Below are positions 1 to 7,752 of a DNA stretch of 64,000 bases, piece by piece. Source of the DNA: Salinimonas profundi (lineage in GTDB: Bacteria; Pseudomonadota; Gammaproteobacteria; Enterobacterales; Alteromonadaceae); contig NZ_JABBXD010000004.1 in the NCBI RefSeq assembly GCF_014750655.1, positions 62,001-126,000 on the forward strand, given 5' to 3'. The notes below the pieces were generated by a model that saw only the letters and a list, made by a program, of their open reading frames with translations, made no database searches and had not been told where the DNA came from. Both the position numbers and the translations under genes were made by a program. Position 1 is the stretch's first letter. Each line of letters starts with the position of its first letter.

Positions 1-37
1 CAAACTGTTACGTATCTGTGCATCCGGCTTATCTTAT

Positions 38-77
38 TTGTCTGATTTGTCTGATTTGTCTGATTTGTCTGATTTGT
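38..77. repeat. 9-bp tandem direct repeat
   Basis: Four perfect head-to-tail copies of TTGTCTGAT (38-73) are followed by a partial copy, TTGT. The array lies about 65 bp beyond the stop codon of the LytTR regulator. There are no spacers between units, so it is not a CRISPR. No gene is visible in 1-141. It may be a slippage-prone microsatellite; its function is unknown. Confidence 0.9.
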
Positions 78-141
78 AGAGAAACGCACTTAACGCTATG
101 TATTCGGACCGCTGATGCGATTGTATTGCCGGTGAACGGGA

Positions 142-921
142 CTATTTAACAATAATTCTGTCTTTCAGTGCTCTGCTGAATGTGCGGCTGGCTTTCAATA
201 TTTTATTATTGAAAAGGTGAACGTGATATTCGGAGTTTCTGAGTGGCTCAAGCTGTTCAATGTACCTAATATTTACCATGGTGGATTTGTGGATACGCTG
301 AAAGTACGACGGTACAATATTGACCAGATTTTTCATTCTTTCACGCATAACGAACGTATCGGCTTCAGTGTGAACACACATGTAGTCGCCGGCTGCATCA
401 ATCCAGAATACATCCTCAAATGGCACAAGAGTAACAGGCCCCGCTCCATCCTGTATAACAAGTTTATCGTGACCTACGCTATACGTTTCAATTTCCGCGC
501 TTTCGCCATTTGACATTGCCAGCATGCGACCAGAGTCCAGCATGTGTTGCTTTGACGAGATGGTTTGCCGCGCTCGCACCACTGCCTCCTCCAGTCTGGA
601 TTGTTTAACCGGCTTGAGTAAGTAATCCAGCGCTCTGACATCAAACGCTTTAATAGCATGCTGATGGTACGCGGTGATAAAAATAATCGCCGGATAGGTT
701 TCTGGCTGAAATTGCGTTAATAATTCAAACCCCGATTTCCCTGGCATTTCAATATCCAGAAACACTAAATCAGGCATCTGATGTTGACTCAGCGCAATGG
801 CTTCATCAACACTTGATGCCTGGCCGATAATGTCGATATCAGAAAAATGCTTAAGCCGCAGGGAAAGGCCCTCCAGCGCACTTTCCTCATCGTCAACCAG
901 CAGCGTTTTTAATGGTGTCAT
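142..921 (-). CDS. LytTR-family response regulator
   Basis: This is a 259-residue cytoplasmic response regulator. Residues about 1-120 form a receiver domain, with acidic residues D10-D11, the phospho-acceptor D56 in the FLDIEMPG motif, a conserved T in ITAYH and a K in LLKPV. Residues about 150-257 form a LytTR DNA-binding domain. The start codon lies 29 nt inside the end of the upstream sensor kinase gene, so the pair is translationally coupled and is almost certainly a cognate two-component system. It is the last gene of a minus-strand set of TonB receptor, GH3 glucosidase, kinase and regulator, which suggests that it controls polysaccharide use. That target is inferred from context. Family assignment is firm. 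Confidence 0.93.
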   Translation of the reverse strand: MTPLKTLLVDDEESALEGLSLRLKHFSDIDIIGQASSVDEAIALSQHQMPDLVFLDIEMPGKSGFELLTQFQPETYPAIIFITAYHQHAIKAFDVRALDYLLKPVKQSRLEEAVVRARQTISSKQHMLDSGRMLAMSNGESAEIETYSVGHDKLVIQDGAGPVTLVPFEDVFWIDAAGDYMCVHTEADTFVMRERMKNLVNIVPSYFQRIHKSTMVNIRYIEQLEPLRNSEYHVHLFNNKILKASRTFSRALKDRIIVK

Positions 922-1975
922 TTTGCAGTGTCTCTTCGTGCGGTATGAAAACCGTTACGCTGGCTCCACCGCTGGCATTGTTTTCAGTCACCAGCCGTGC
1001 TTTGCCCTGATACATCAGACGAAGCCTGTCCCGACAATTGGTCAGCCCTATTCCGCGTTTACAATTTTCGTGATTTTCAAATCCATTGCCGTCATCCGTT
1101 ACTACGATAGAGAGCCCGTCATCCATCTGCGAGAATTCGACCGTAACAGATACAGTTTGATTAGGTTGCATGCCATGTTTAAGCACATTCTCTACGAGTG
1201 GCTGAACCAGCATGGAGGGAATAAGTAACGATTCAATCTGCGCATCTGTTTCAATCTTCACATTAAGTTTTGAGCGAAAGCGCGCTTTTTCGATATCGAC
1301 ATAGGTGCGTAACATCGTTACCTCTTCTGACACCGGAATTTTCTTCAAAGGATCGGTGTACAAACCATAGCGCAGGAAGTCACACAGTTTCTCCAGCACC
1401 GACACCGCATGATGATTTTCTTCCTTTAGAATCAATGTGCTGATGGCGTTGATACTGTTGAACATAAAATGCGGGTTCAATTGATACCGCAGCATCTTAA
1501 GCTGGGCTTCTTTGGCAAGATGCGTGGCTTTTTCCGCCCGCTCCCTTTGCTCGACGACATCCAGATAACTTTTGATGCCGTAGTAGCCTGCCGTCCAGGT
1601 TGCCAGCATCGTCAAGGAAGCCGTGGTCCAAGTACCAAAATCAAACCAGGACATCAGTTTCCAGGGGTTATTATATAACCACTGTAACGACACCCATTTA
1701 AACTGCGTCCAGGTAAAGGAGGCCAGTACCAGCAGCACAATGTGAGCGGTAACAACGTACTTTTTTAACCGGTAAGCTCTGAAATATAAATTCCTGAGCA
1801 CCAGGGTAATGGTAAACCCACACAGCGTATCTAAGAAAAGATGGGGAAGCTGGATATGCCATGGCTCATCGCTGGGGATCTTTATCATCACTTCAGTCAG
1901 AAGCGCATAAACAGCCCAGCCGCTGCATTGACACAGCCAGAACAGATGAGGTCGCCTGCTTAAATTTATCATCAT
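893..1975 (-). CDS. LytS/YehU-type membrane sensor histidine kinase
   Basis: This is a 360-residue inner-membrane kinase. Four hydrophobic segments are visible at about residues 12-30, 47-65, 73-90 and 112-133. They are followed by a short charged linker and a His_kinase (PF06580) domain with the hallmark QLNPHF motif, where H169 is the likely phosphorylated residue. A HATPase region follows, with an N-box (PLVENVLKHG) and a G-box (DDGNGF). There is no recognisable extracellular sensor domain, so the signal probably acts through the membrane segments. The 3' end overlaps the LytTR regulator by 29 nt. It starts 50 nt downstream of the GH3 gene, with a GC-rich hairpin between them, so it may be co-transcribed with the glucanase and its TonB receptor. 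Confidence 0.92.
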   Translation of the reverse strand: MMINLSRRPHLFWLCQCSGWAVYALLTEVMIKIPSDEPWHIQLPHLFLDTLCGFTITLVLRNLYFRAYRLKKYVVTAHIVLLVLASFTWTQFKWVSLQWLYNNPWKLMSWFDFGTWTTASLTMLATWTAGYYGIKSYLDVVEQRERAEKATHLAKEAQLKMLRYQLNPHFMFNSINAISTLILKEENHHAVSVLEKLCDFLRYGLYTDPLKKIPVSEEVTMLRTYVDIEKARFRSKLNVKIETDAQIESLLIPSMLVQPLVENVLKHGMQPNQTVSVTVEFSQMDDGLSIVVTDDGNGFENHENCKRGIGLTNCRDRLRLMYQGKARLVTENNASGGASVTVFIPHEETLQNDTIKNAAG

Positions 1976-1993
1976 ACTGCTTTTAATAGATAA

Positions 1994-2012
1994 GGCAGGC
2001 AGACTGCCTGCC
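1994..2012 (-). other. intercistronic hairpin between GH3 and kinase
   Basis: A 7-bp perfect stem (GGCAGGC/GCCTGCC, loop AGACT) lies in the 49-nt gap between the GH3 stop and the kinase start. The surrounding CAGG/CCTG repeats allow alternative pairings. No U-run follows, so an mRNA-processing or stability element is more likely than a strong terminator. Confidence 0.5.
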
Positions 2013-2024
2013 TGCCTGCTGTTT

Positions 2025-4556
2025 TTAGTTCGCCTGACAAGAAATCACATTATACGTAGCTGCTGGCGCTTTCGCTAAAGCAATTTCTGCTACCGCCAGG
2101 CTCAGCGGTCCCTGCGCCGATATCTGAAGCGCTGAATCTGGATTGCTATCTGTCTTATCACTGTTCTGACAATGCGCCGCAATACTGATACCAACCCACT
2201 GCCCCTCCTGCAACACTGACGCGTGTTTAGCTATCGAAGCAACGTTCTGACAGGTCGCGTCTGTACATTGTACCTGCAGTGTCACCGGTGAGGACGACTG
2301 CCAGTCGTCAAGACGAATTTTCAGGTTCAGGTAACGGGCATCAAACGCCACATTGGTTTCATGCGCTTGAGAGTAGGCCAGCACGGCACTACCGGATGCG
2401 GCATCCTTCCAGCTAAATTTGCGCCCATCTTCCTGATACGCCAAATTCACAGACTGCATTGTCAGTGAGCTGCCATCCGGGCTTACACCAGAGGGTGTCT
2501 CCATTAATGCTGTTTGCTTCCCGCCATCAGACAGCCCCCATTTCACATCGTCACTAAGGTTTCGAACAAACAGCGGCTTTGTGTCCTGAGGCTTCTGGTT
2601 AATATCCGTAGAGATGGCTTCGCTGACGTTTTCAAGCTGTGTATCATCCTGATACGTCAGCCCATAGCCATAAGCAAAAAGGGGATCGTAGTTGTCATCA
2701 TGTCTGTTGAGCACATACTGATCATCAAATTTGGGCCACGAAAAGCTTAGCGTACCGGTAAAATCAACATTAATGCCACCTTCTGGCTTACTTAAGATAA
2801 CATCTGCAATACCCTGCCCTTCTGAGCCGGGTAACCATGCCGCTACAAAGGCATCGGACGCGTTTAAAAGCGGGTTAATCCACAGCGGACGGCCGCTTAA
2901 AAATACGGTGACAACCGGTATTTCTGCGGATTTGAGCTTTTTCAGCAACTTAAGGCTTTTTTCGTTTTGCGCAAAACGCAGCGTCTGAATATCGCCAAAC
3001 CATTCGGCATAAGGCTGTTCACCGAGCACCACAATGGCCACATCCGGCTTATTATCGTAACTGCCATCCTGGCTGTACTGAATTGAACCACCAGCAGCAT
3101 TTACACGTTGTTTGATGCCGGCATAGACAGAGGTTGCATTGGGAAAATCAGCGTTTGTATTGTCGGTACCCTGCCATGACACGCTCCATCCACCGGTCTG
3201 CATCGCAATGTTGTCTGCGCCGTCACCAGCCACCAGAATTGATGCATCAGGCGCCACCGGTAAAGTGGTGTCATTATTTTTTAGCAACACCAATGATTTT
3301 CTTACCGCGTCGCGTGCTAACGCTTTATGCTCAGAGGCATTTAGCCATTGCGGATGGTCGGCCCCCAGTCGCTGAGAAGGCTTACCGCGGGAAAACACAC
3401 CCCAGCGAATTTTTGCTCTGAGAAAACGTCTGACCGCGTCATCGATTTTGGTTTCAGCAATAATACCATCCTTAACCTGTTTTACTGTGTTGTGGAAAAA
3501 CGCCTCAAAATGCTCAGGCACCATCAGCACATCCACGCCAGCGTTAATGGCAGCAGCGCATTGCTCCAGGTCACAGCCCTCTACAAATTTATGCGCATTC
3601 CAGTCGCTGACCACAAAGCCGTCAAAGCCCATCTTGCCTTTTAGTACATCGGTCAGCAGATATTTGTCGCCATGCACCCGTTTACCGTTCCAGCTGTTAA
3701 ACGATGCCATAACCGACTGCACGCCAGCCTGCAATGCAGACACATAGCCGGCCGCATGAATATCCCGCAGAGTTTGTTCATCCAGGCGTGTATCGCCCCG
3801 GTCAATACCGCCCTGTGTGCCGCCATCGCCAATAAAATGTTTGGCTGTGGCGATACGACGAAAGCCCTGCAAAAAGTCGTCATCCGGATGGCCCTGGAGT
3901 CCCCGGACCATTCTGCCTGCATACTCAGCCACGATGTCAGGATCTTCTGAGTAGCTTTCATAGGTTCGGCCCCACCTATCGTCACGCACCACCGCCACGG
4001 TAGGCGCAAAACTCCATTCAATGCCGGTGGCAGCCACTTCTTTGGCCGTAGCTGTGCCAATCTTTTCAATCATATCGGCATCCCGGGCTGCACCAAGACC
4101 GATATTATGCGGAAACAATGTCGCGCCAAACACGTTACTGTGACCATGCATAGCATCGGTTCCCCAGATGGTAGGAATGGCACTGCCATCAACCGATGCA
4201 TCCACTGATGCAACATACATCTCGTCGGCATACCTGAGCCAGGTTTTGATATCGGCCTGCTTTTCTCCATAAGGGGCAGTATTGCCGCCGTTAAGATAGG
4301 AGCCAAACCCATACTTACGCATTTTTTCTACGCTCAGAAAGCCGATCTCCGGCTGTATCATCTGTGCTACTTTTTGCTCCAATGTCATTGATGACAGCAA
4401 ATCGTCAATCTGACGTTCAATTTTCTCATCGCTAAGATCAGGCTTATCCTCTACGGACCAGTCAACGTTTGACTGCTGCGCCAATGACAACTGACTAAAG
4501 CAACACAGTACAAGCAGCGCGCAGGTTTGCCCCGCGGCTGACGTTAATTTATTCAT
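2025..4556 (-). CDS. secreted GH3 beta-glucosidase / exo-1,3-1,4-glucanase (ExoP-like)
   Basis: This 843-residue glycoside hydrolase family 3 enzyme has a signal peptide (about residues 1-26, ending SLAQQ). The N-terminal barrel domain carries PTIWGTDAMHGH, KHFIGDGGT and the catalytic-nucleophile motif VSDWN, with D318 the predicted nucleophile. The second sandwich domain carries GEQPYAEWFGD, whose E518 is a candidate acid/base. An extra C-terminal beta-rich region of about 190 residues matches the length and layout of the marine ExoP-type exo-glucanases (about 840 residues). It would release glucose from beta-glucans or cellodextrins in the periplasm or outside the cell. It is the second gene after a TonB receptor, with a long hairpin in the 102-nt gap. 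Exact linkage specificity cannot be read from sequence. Confidence 0.93.
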   Translation of the reverse strand: MNKLTSAAGQTCALLVLCCFSQLSLAQQSNVDWSVEDKPDLSDEKIERQIDDLLSSMTLEQKVAQMIQPEIGFLSVEKMRKYGFGSYLNGGNTAPYGEKQADIKTWLRYADEMYVASVDASVDGSAIPTIWGTDAMHGHSNVFGATLFPHNIGLGAARDADMIEKIGTATAKEVAATGIEWSFAPTVAVVRDDRWGRTYESYSEDPDIVAEYAGRMVRGLQGHPDDDFLQGFRRIATAKHFIGDGGTQGGIDRGDTRLDEQTLRDIHAAGYVSALQAGVQSVMASFNSWNGKRVHGDKYLLTDVLKGKMGFDGFVVSDWNAHKFVEGCDLEQCAAAINAGVDVLMVPEHFEAFFHNTVKQVKDGIIAETKIDDAVRRFLRAKIRWGVFSRGKPSQRLGADHPQWLNASEHKALARDAVRKSLVLLKNNDTTLPVAPDASILVAGDGADNIAMQTGGWSVSWQGTDNTNADFPNATSVYAGIKQRVNAAGGSIQYSQDGSYDNKPDVAIVVLGEQPYAEWFGDIQTLRFAQNEKSLKLLKKLKSAEIPVVTVFLSGRPLWINPLLNASDAFVAAWLPGSEGQGIADVILSKPEGGINVDFTGTLSFSWPKFDDQYVLNRHDDNYDPLFAYGYGLTYQDDTQLENVSEAISTDINQKPQDTKPLFVRNLSDDVKWGLSDGGKQTALMETPSGVSPDGSSLTMQSVNLAYQEDGRKFSWKDAASGSAVLAYSQAHETNVAFDARYLNLKIRLDDWQSSSPVTLQVQCTDATCQNVASIAKHASVLQEGQWVGISIAAHCQNSDKTDSNPDSALQISAQGPLSLAVAEIALAKAPAATYNVISCQAN

Positions 4557-4587
4557 ATCGATATTCTCAAACAGACATAGATAAAAT

Positions 4588-4652
4588 TAATCCGCTCAGT
4601 AAGTGCCAGCCTGACAGAATCAGCAGACTGGCAACGGTTACTGAGCGGATTA
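4588..4652 (-). terminator. long hairpin between TonB receptor and GH3 genes
   Basis: A perfect 15-bp inverted repeat (arms 4588-4602 and 4638-4652) encloses a second imperfect stem (TGCCAGCCTG with CAGACTGGCA). On the minus strand it starts just after the receptor stop codon and is followed by ATTTTATC. It could be a partial terminator or a 3'-end stabiliser that lowers GH3 expression relative to the receptor. Confidence 0.6.
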
Positions 4653-4658
4653 CTGGAA

Positions 4659-7343
4659 TCAGAATTTAAGTCCGGCTCTGACCCCGTAATAGCGTGGCAT
4701 TCCAAAACTTCCTTTCGCAAACCCCTTACTGGTGTTATTCCAATACTGAACAATCTCATCGGTTGCGTTATTGATAAAAGCTTCGGCATACCAGTTCTGA
4801 TTTTGTGGCTCGTATTTCAGTGAAGCGTTGACCACAGCAAATGCATCGCGATGATCATCAATATAGGCGGTGGCTTCATCAGGTACTGTAAAATCCATAT
4901 CATCAAGATGTTTATCCACGTTCCAGACGGTAGAGTATGAGTCATCTTTCCAGCTCACGTTAGTCCATGCGTGAATAAAGCCATACTCGCCCAGATTGAA
5001 ACTGTGTGTATAGCTGATATTCGCACTATACTCCGGCGTCATTGCCAGATTGTTGCCTTTAAGATTTGTGGTAAGCGTATCGTTGGTCGGATCGATGGAC
5101 TCTTCGTACGAAATATCGAACAGGTATTCCGGATCGTAGTCCCACTTCGTAATCCAGTCGTCCATTACCTCTGCCTTAGTCCAGGTCAGATAGCCTGTAA
5201 CACGGCCATTAGGGTAAGGCTTCCAGTCAAATTCCAGTTCAATCCCTTTGATTGTAGAGCCCGGTACATTCTGCGTGTAATACGCAATGACAGGTTGGTT
5301 CTGATAATCCAGCACAGGTTCACCGTTGTCATCCAGAACAGGCGCCCCTGAGTCATCTTCAACTGGCGAAAGACGCTCGACATTGCCGATAGAGCCAACC
5401 GACGCATATTGCATATCGGTGTAGTCTGTATAGAAAAAGACCGCCTGTAAATTTAATGAGTCATCCCACAGACTGGATTTAGCCCCCACTTCCCAGGTCA
5501 GCACTTCTTCAGGATCAAAGGTGGTTTCAAATCGAGTCGTGTCGCCGGTGCGATCATTAACCACTTCATAGACATCACCAATACCACCGGCCTTAAATCC
5601 TGAGGCGACGTAGCTGTAAATCATGGTTTTATCAGTCAGGTCATAGTCCAGCCCAACCCGAAAATCATGATGAGTCCAGCTGCCTTTGTTGTCATTGGCG
5701 AAATAGGATTCATAAATTGCGGGATCTTCAAAATAATCGACAGGGAGTTCATTAAGCGTGGTTCTGTTAAGCCAGCCCGGCGCACAACCGCCAGCGTTTG
5801 AACAGCGATACGTACGACCGCCGTCATCTTCCTTGGTTTCATCGCTAAAGCGATAACCCAGCGTCAGATGCAGATCACTGGTAAGGTCGTAGGTGGCCTG
5901 CCCGAACAGTGCGTAAGCGTCGGTGGAACGATCGGGCTGATCCCAGAAGGATTTGTCATCCATTGGGTTATCGTAATATCCCAGTGTGCTGGTTTGCTCA
6001 TGGAAATAATTAAACCCTGTAATCCAGACAAGGTCACTGTTGTCGCCTGACTGCAACTGGAGTTCAGTCGAATAAGATTCAGCGCCGGTGCCGTTCAGAA
6101 AGTAAGTGGCGCCATCCCAGGGATCCAGTCCAACCTCACTGTCCTGCGCCGATGACCGTTCCATGTCTTCATAGCCCAGAATCCATACCAGTTTTAAATC
6201 GTCGCTGATGCTGTAATCAAAGATATTTCTGAGGTAGGTAATATCCAGATTCAGTTCACCAGGCACATTCACAACTGCCTGATATGTATTATCACTGGGC
6301 AAAAAGGATGAACAGTCACCGCCATACTCTGCAGGTCTTCCACGCAGCTTGTCGCAGTTTACCAAGTCAAGGTTATTGCCGCTGTCATTTACATACTTTT
6401 GAAAAATCGTATGATTTGAGAAGTTGCCGTCTAACGGCTCCCACAGGGTACTTACACGAAACGAGTATTCATCAGCATTGTTGTAGAAATTCGACTCATC
6501 CGCTGGCGTTAACGCACGTACTCGCTGTGCATCAGGGTTGGTTCCGGCATTATCAATCCACCAGTTCTCCCGCTGAGTGACCGTTTGGCCGATACCCTGA
6601 TAAGAATCATCAGAAATCACCGGCGCGTTCAGAATATCACTGCTTAGTCGACGGGTATCATATTGGTTAGGATCAAAGTAGCCTTCCAGATAGGAATCTC
6701 TTTTCAGCACCTTCCCGGCTATACGCACGGCAAACTCGTCGTTCACAGGCAGATTAATAAATCCATCTGCCACCTTACTGTCGTACTTTCCCGCTTCGAG
6801 ATTCAGGCTGCCAAATTTGCCCATAAAATCGGGTTTTGCGGTAATAACATTGATACTGCCTACGGTAGAGTTTCTGCCAAACAACGTACCCTGCGGGCCT
6901 CTTAAGGCTTCAACCCTGTCAACGTCGTACATCAGCGCCAGAGCACCTTGCATGCGCGGCGAATAAACACCATCTAAGTGTACGCCGACGGCAGGGTCAC
7001 CGAGCTCAGTAATATTCGTTGAGCGCACACCACGCATAGAGATAACCGGCGCCGCCTGATCGGTGGCCGTAGAAATATCAAGCCCGGGTACTAAGTTGGC
7101 AATATCCCTGACATTGTTTACGCCGTTCTGCTTAAGGGTATCTGCGCTTAACGCTGAGATAGCCACAGGCGTTTCCATCAGACTGGTTTTTCTTTTGGTG
7201 GCGGTGACAGAAATAATTTCCAGCGCATTGTCGTTGGTATTTTCTGTGCGTGGTTCAGATTTGTCGTCAGACGTCTGTTGAGCAGCGATCGATGATGAAA
7301 AGGCAATGACCACTGCAACTGCTATCGCATTGAGTTTGTGCAT
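4659..7343 (-). CDS. TonB-dependent outer-membrane receptor (putative glucan/oligosaccharide uptake)
   Basis: This is an 894-residue TonB-dependent receptor. It has a signal peptide (about residues 1-21, ending IAAQQ) and a TonB-box-like segment EIISVTATKR near residue 42. The plug domain carries VRDIANLVPGLDIS and the conserved VEALRGPQGTLFGRN. The 22-strand barrel ends in YYGVRAGLKF with the expected terminal phenylalanine. It is first in a minus-strand set followed by a secreted GH3 glucanase and a LytS/LytTR pair, so a beta-glucan-derived oligosaccharide is the best guess for its substrate. There is no SusD partner, consistent with the proteobacterial rather than the Bacteroidetes type of system. 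The upstream 409 nt contain no other gene, so its promoter should lie there. Confidence 0.9.
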   Translation of the reverse strand: MHKLNAIAVAVVIAFSSSIAAQQTSDDKSEPRTENTNDNALEIISVTATKRKTSLMETPVAISALSADTLKQNGVNNVRDIANLVPGLDISTATDQAAPVISMRGVRSTNITELGDPAVGVHLDGVYSPRMQGALALMYDVDRVEALRGPQGTLFGRNSTVGSINVITAKPDFMGKFGSLNLEAGKYDSKVADGFINLPVNDEFAVRIAGKVLKRDSYLEGYFDPNQYDTRRLSSDILNAPVISDDSYQGIGQTVTQRENWWIDNAGTNPDAQRVRALTPADESNFYNNADEYSFRVSTLWEPLDGNFSNHTIFQKYVNDSGNNLDLVNCDKLRGRPAEYGGDCSSFLPSDNTYQAVVNVPGELNLDITYLRNIFDYSISDDLKLVWILGYEDMERSSAQDSEVGLDPWDGATYFLNGTGAESYSTELQLQSGDNSDLVWITGFNYFHEQTSTLGYYDNPMDDKSFWDQPDRSTDAYALFGQATYDLTSDLHLTLGYRFSDETKEDDGGRTYRCSNAGGCAPGWLNRTTLNELPVDYFEDPAIYESYFANDNKGSWTHHDFRVGLDYDLTDKTMIYSYVASGFKAGGIGDVYEVVNDRTGDTTRFETTFDPEEVLTWEVGAKSSLWDDSLNLQAVFFYTDYTDMQYASVGSIGNVERLSPVEDDSGAPVLDDNGEPVLDYQNQPVIAYYTQNVPGSTIKGIELEFDWKPYPNGRVTGYLTWTKAEVMDDWITKWDYDPEYLFDISYEESIDPTNDTLTTNLKGNNLAMTPEYSANISYTHSFNLGEYGFIHAWTNVSWKDDSYSTVWNVDKHLDDMDFTVPDEATAYIDDHRDAFAVVNASLKYEPQNQNWYAEAFINNATDEIVQYWNNTSKGFAKGSFGMPRYYGVRAGLKF

Positions 7344-7752
7344 CCGTAAATCCTAGTGTCCTGTAAATGAAAATAGTTACTCAAACGTTCTTATAATTAA
7401 CTTTGATTTAACAATTTACAGAGGTACTAACACTTCTCATATGCAGAATCGCTAAAGCGAGTCTCACGAACTACAAGGCGTGCATTCATGCCGAATAGTA
7501 AGCAATGCTAACAATTGATTTATCAAACCACCTGGAATCACCACGTTAAATTTTACGTATCGCGATTACTTCAACGAGCCGATACTGATGCCTTTAAAAT
7601 GTTATTTCTGAGCGGTGGAGGCTAAGAAAGATAACATGCCGTTTCATCTTTATGACAGCTACGCCCATTCAGCTGCGCAACAAAAAAGGCCAGCTCTGGG
7701 AGCTGGCCTTTAAACTGTCAACCTGTCTTAGGTCGGGTCAATCAATGACCTG
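7344..7752. other. gene-free intergenic region (receptor promoter side)
   Basis: This 409-nt region separates the start of the TonB receptor from the stop of acnB. Apart from the acnB terminator (7682-7711) I see no open frame with a ribosome binding site and no clear repeat. The AT-rich part next to the receptor (about 7345-7440) is the likely place for the receptor promoter, but I cannot assign -35/-10 boxes with confidence. Confidence 0.6.
7682..7711 (-). terminator. rho-independent terminator of acnB
   Basis: On the minus strand, AAAGGCCAGCTC, a CCA loop and GAGCTGGCC form a strong GC-rich stem followed by six T residues. It lies about 40 nt past the acnB stop codon. Confidence 0.9.

Noticed and set aside
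38..77. Possible CRISPR array
   Set aside because: Units are contiguous with no spacers and only 9 bp long, and no cas gene is present.
3653..4069. 138-codon minus-strand frame inside the GH3 gene
   Set aside because: It lies inside the certain GH3 coding sequence in another frame; basic, Trp/Cys-rich product typical of a shadow frame.
142..7343. A Bacteroidetes-type SusCD polysaccharide utilisation locus
   Set aside because: There is a TonB receptor and a GH3 enzyme but no SusD-like protein, so it is a simpler proteobacterial-type glucan locus.
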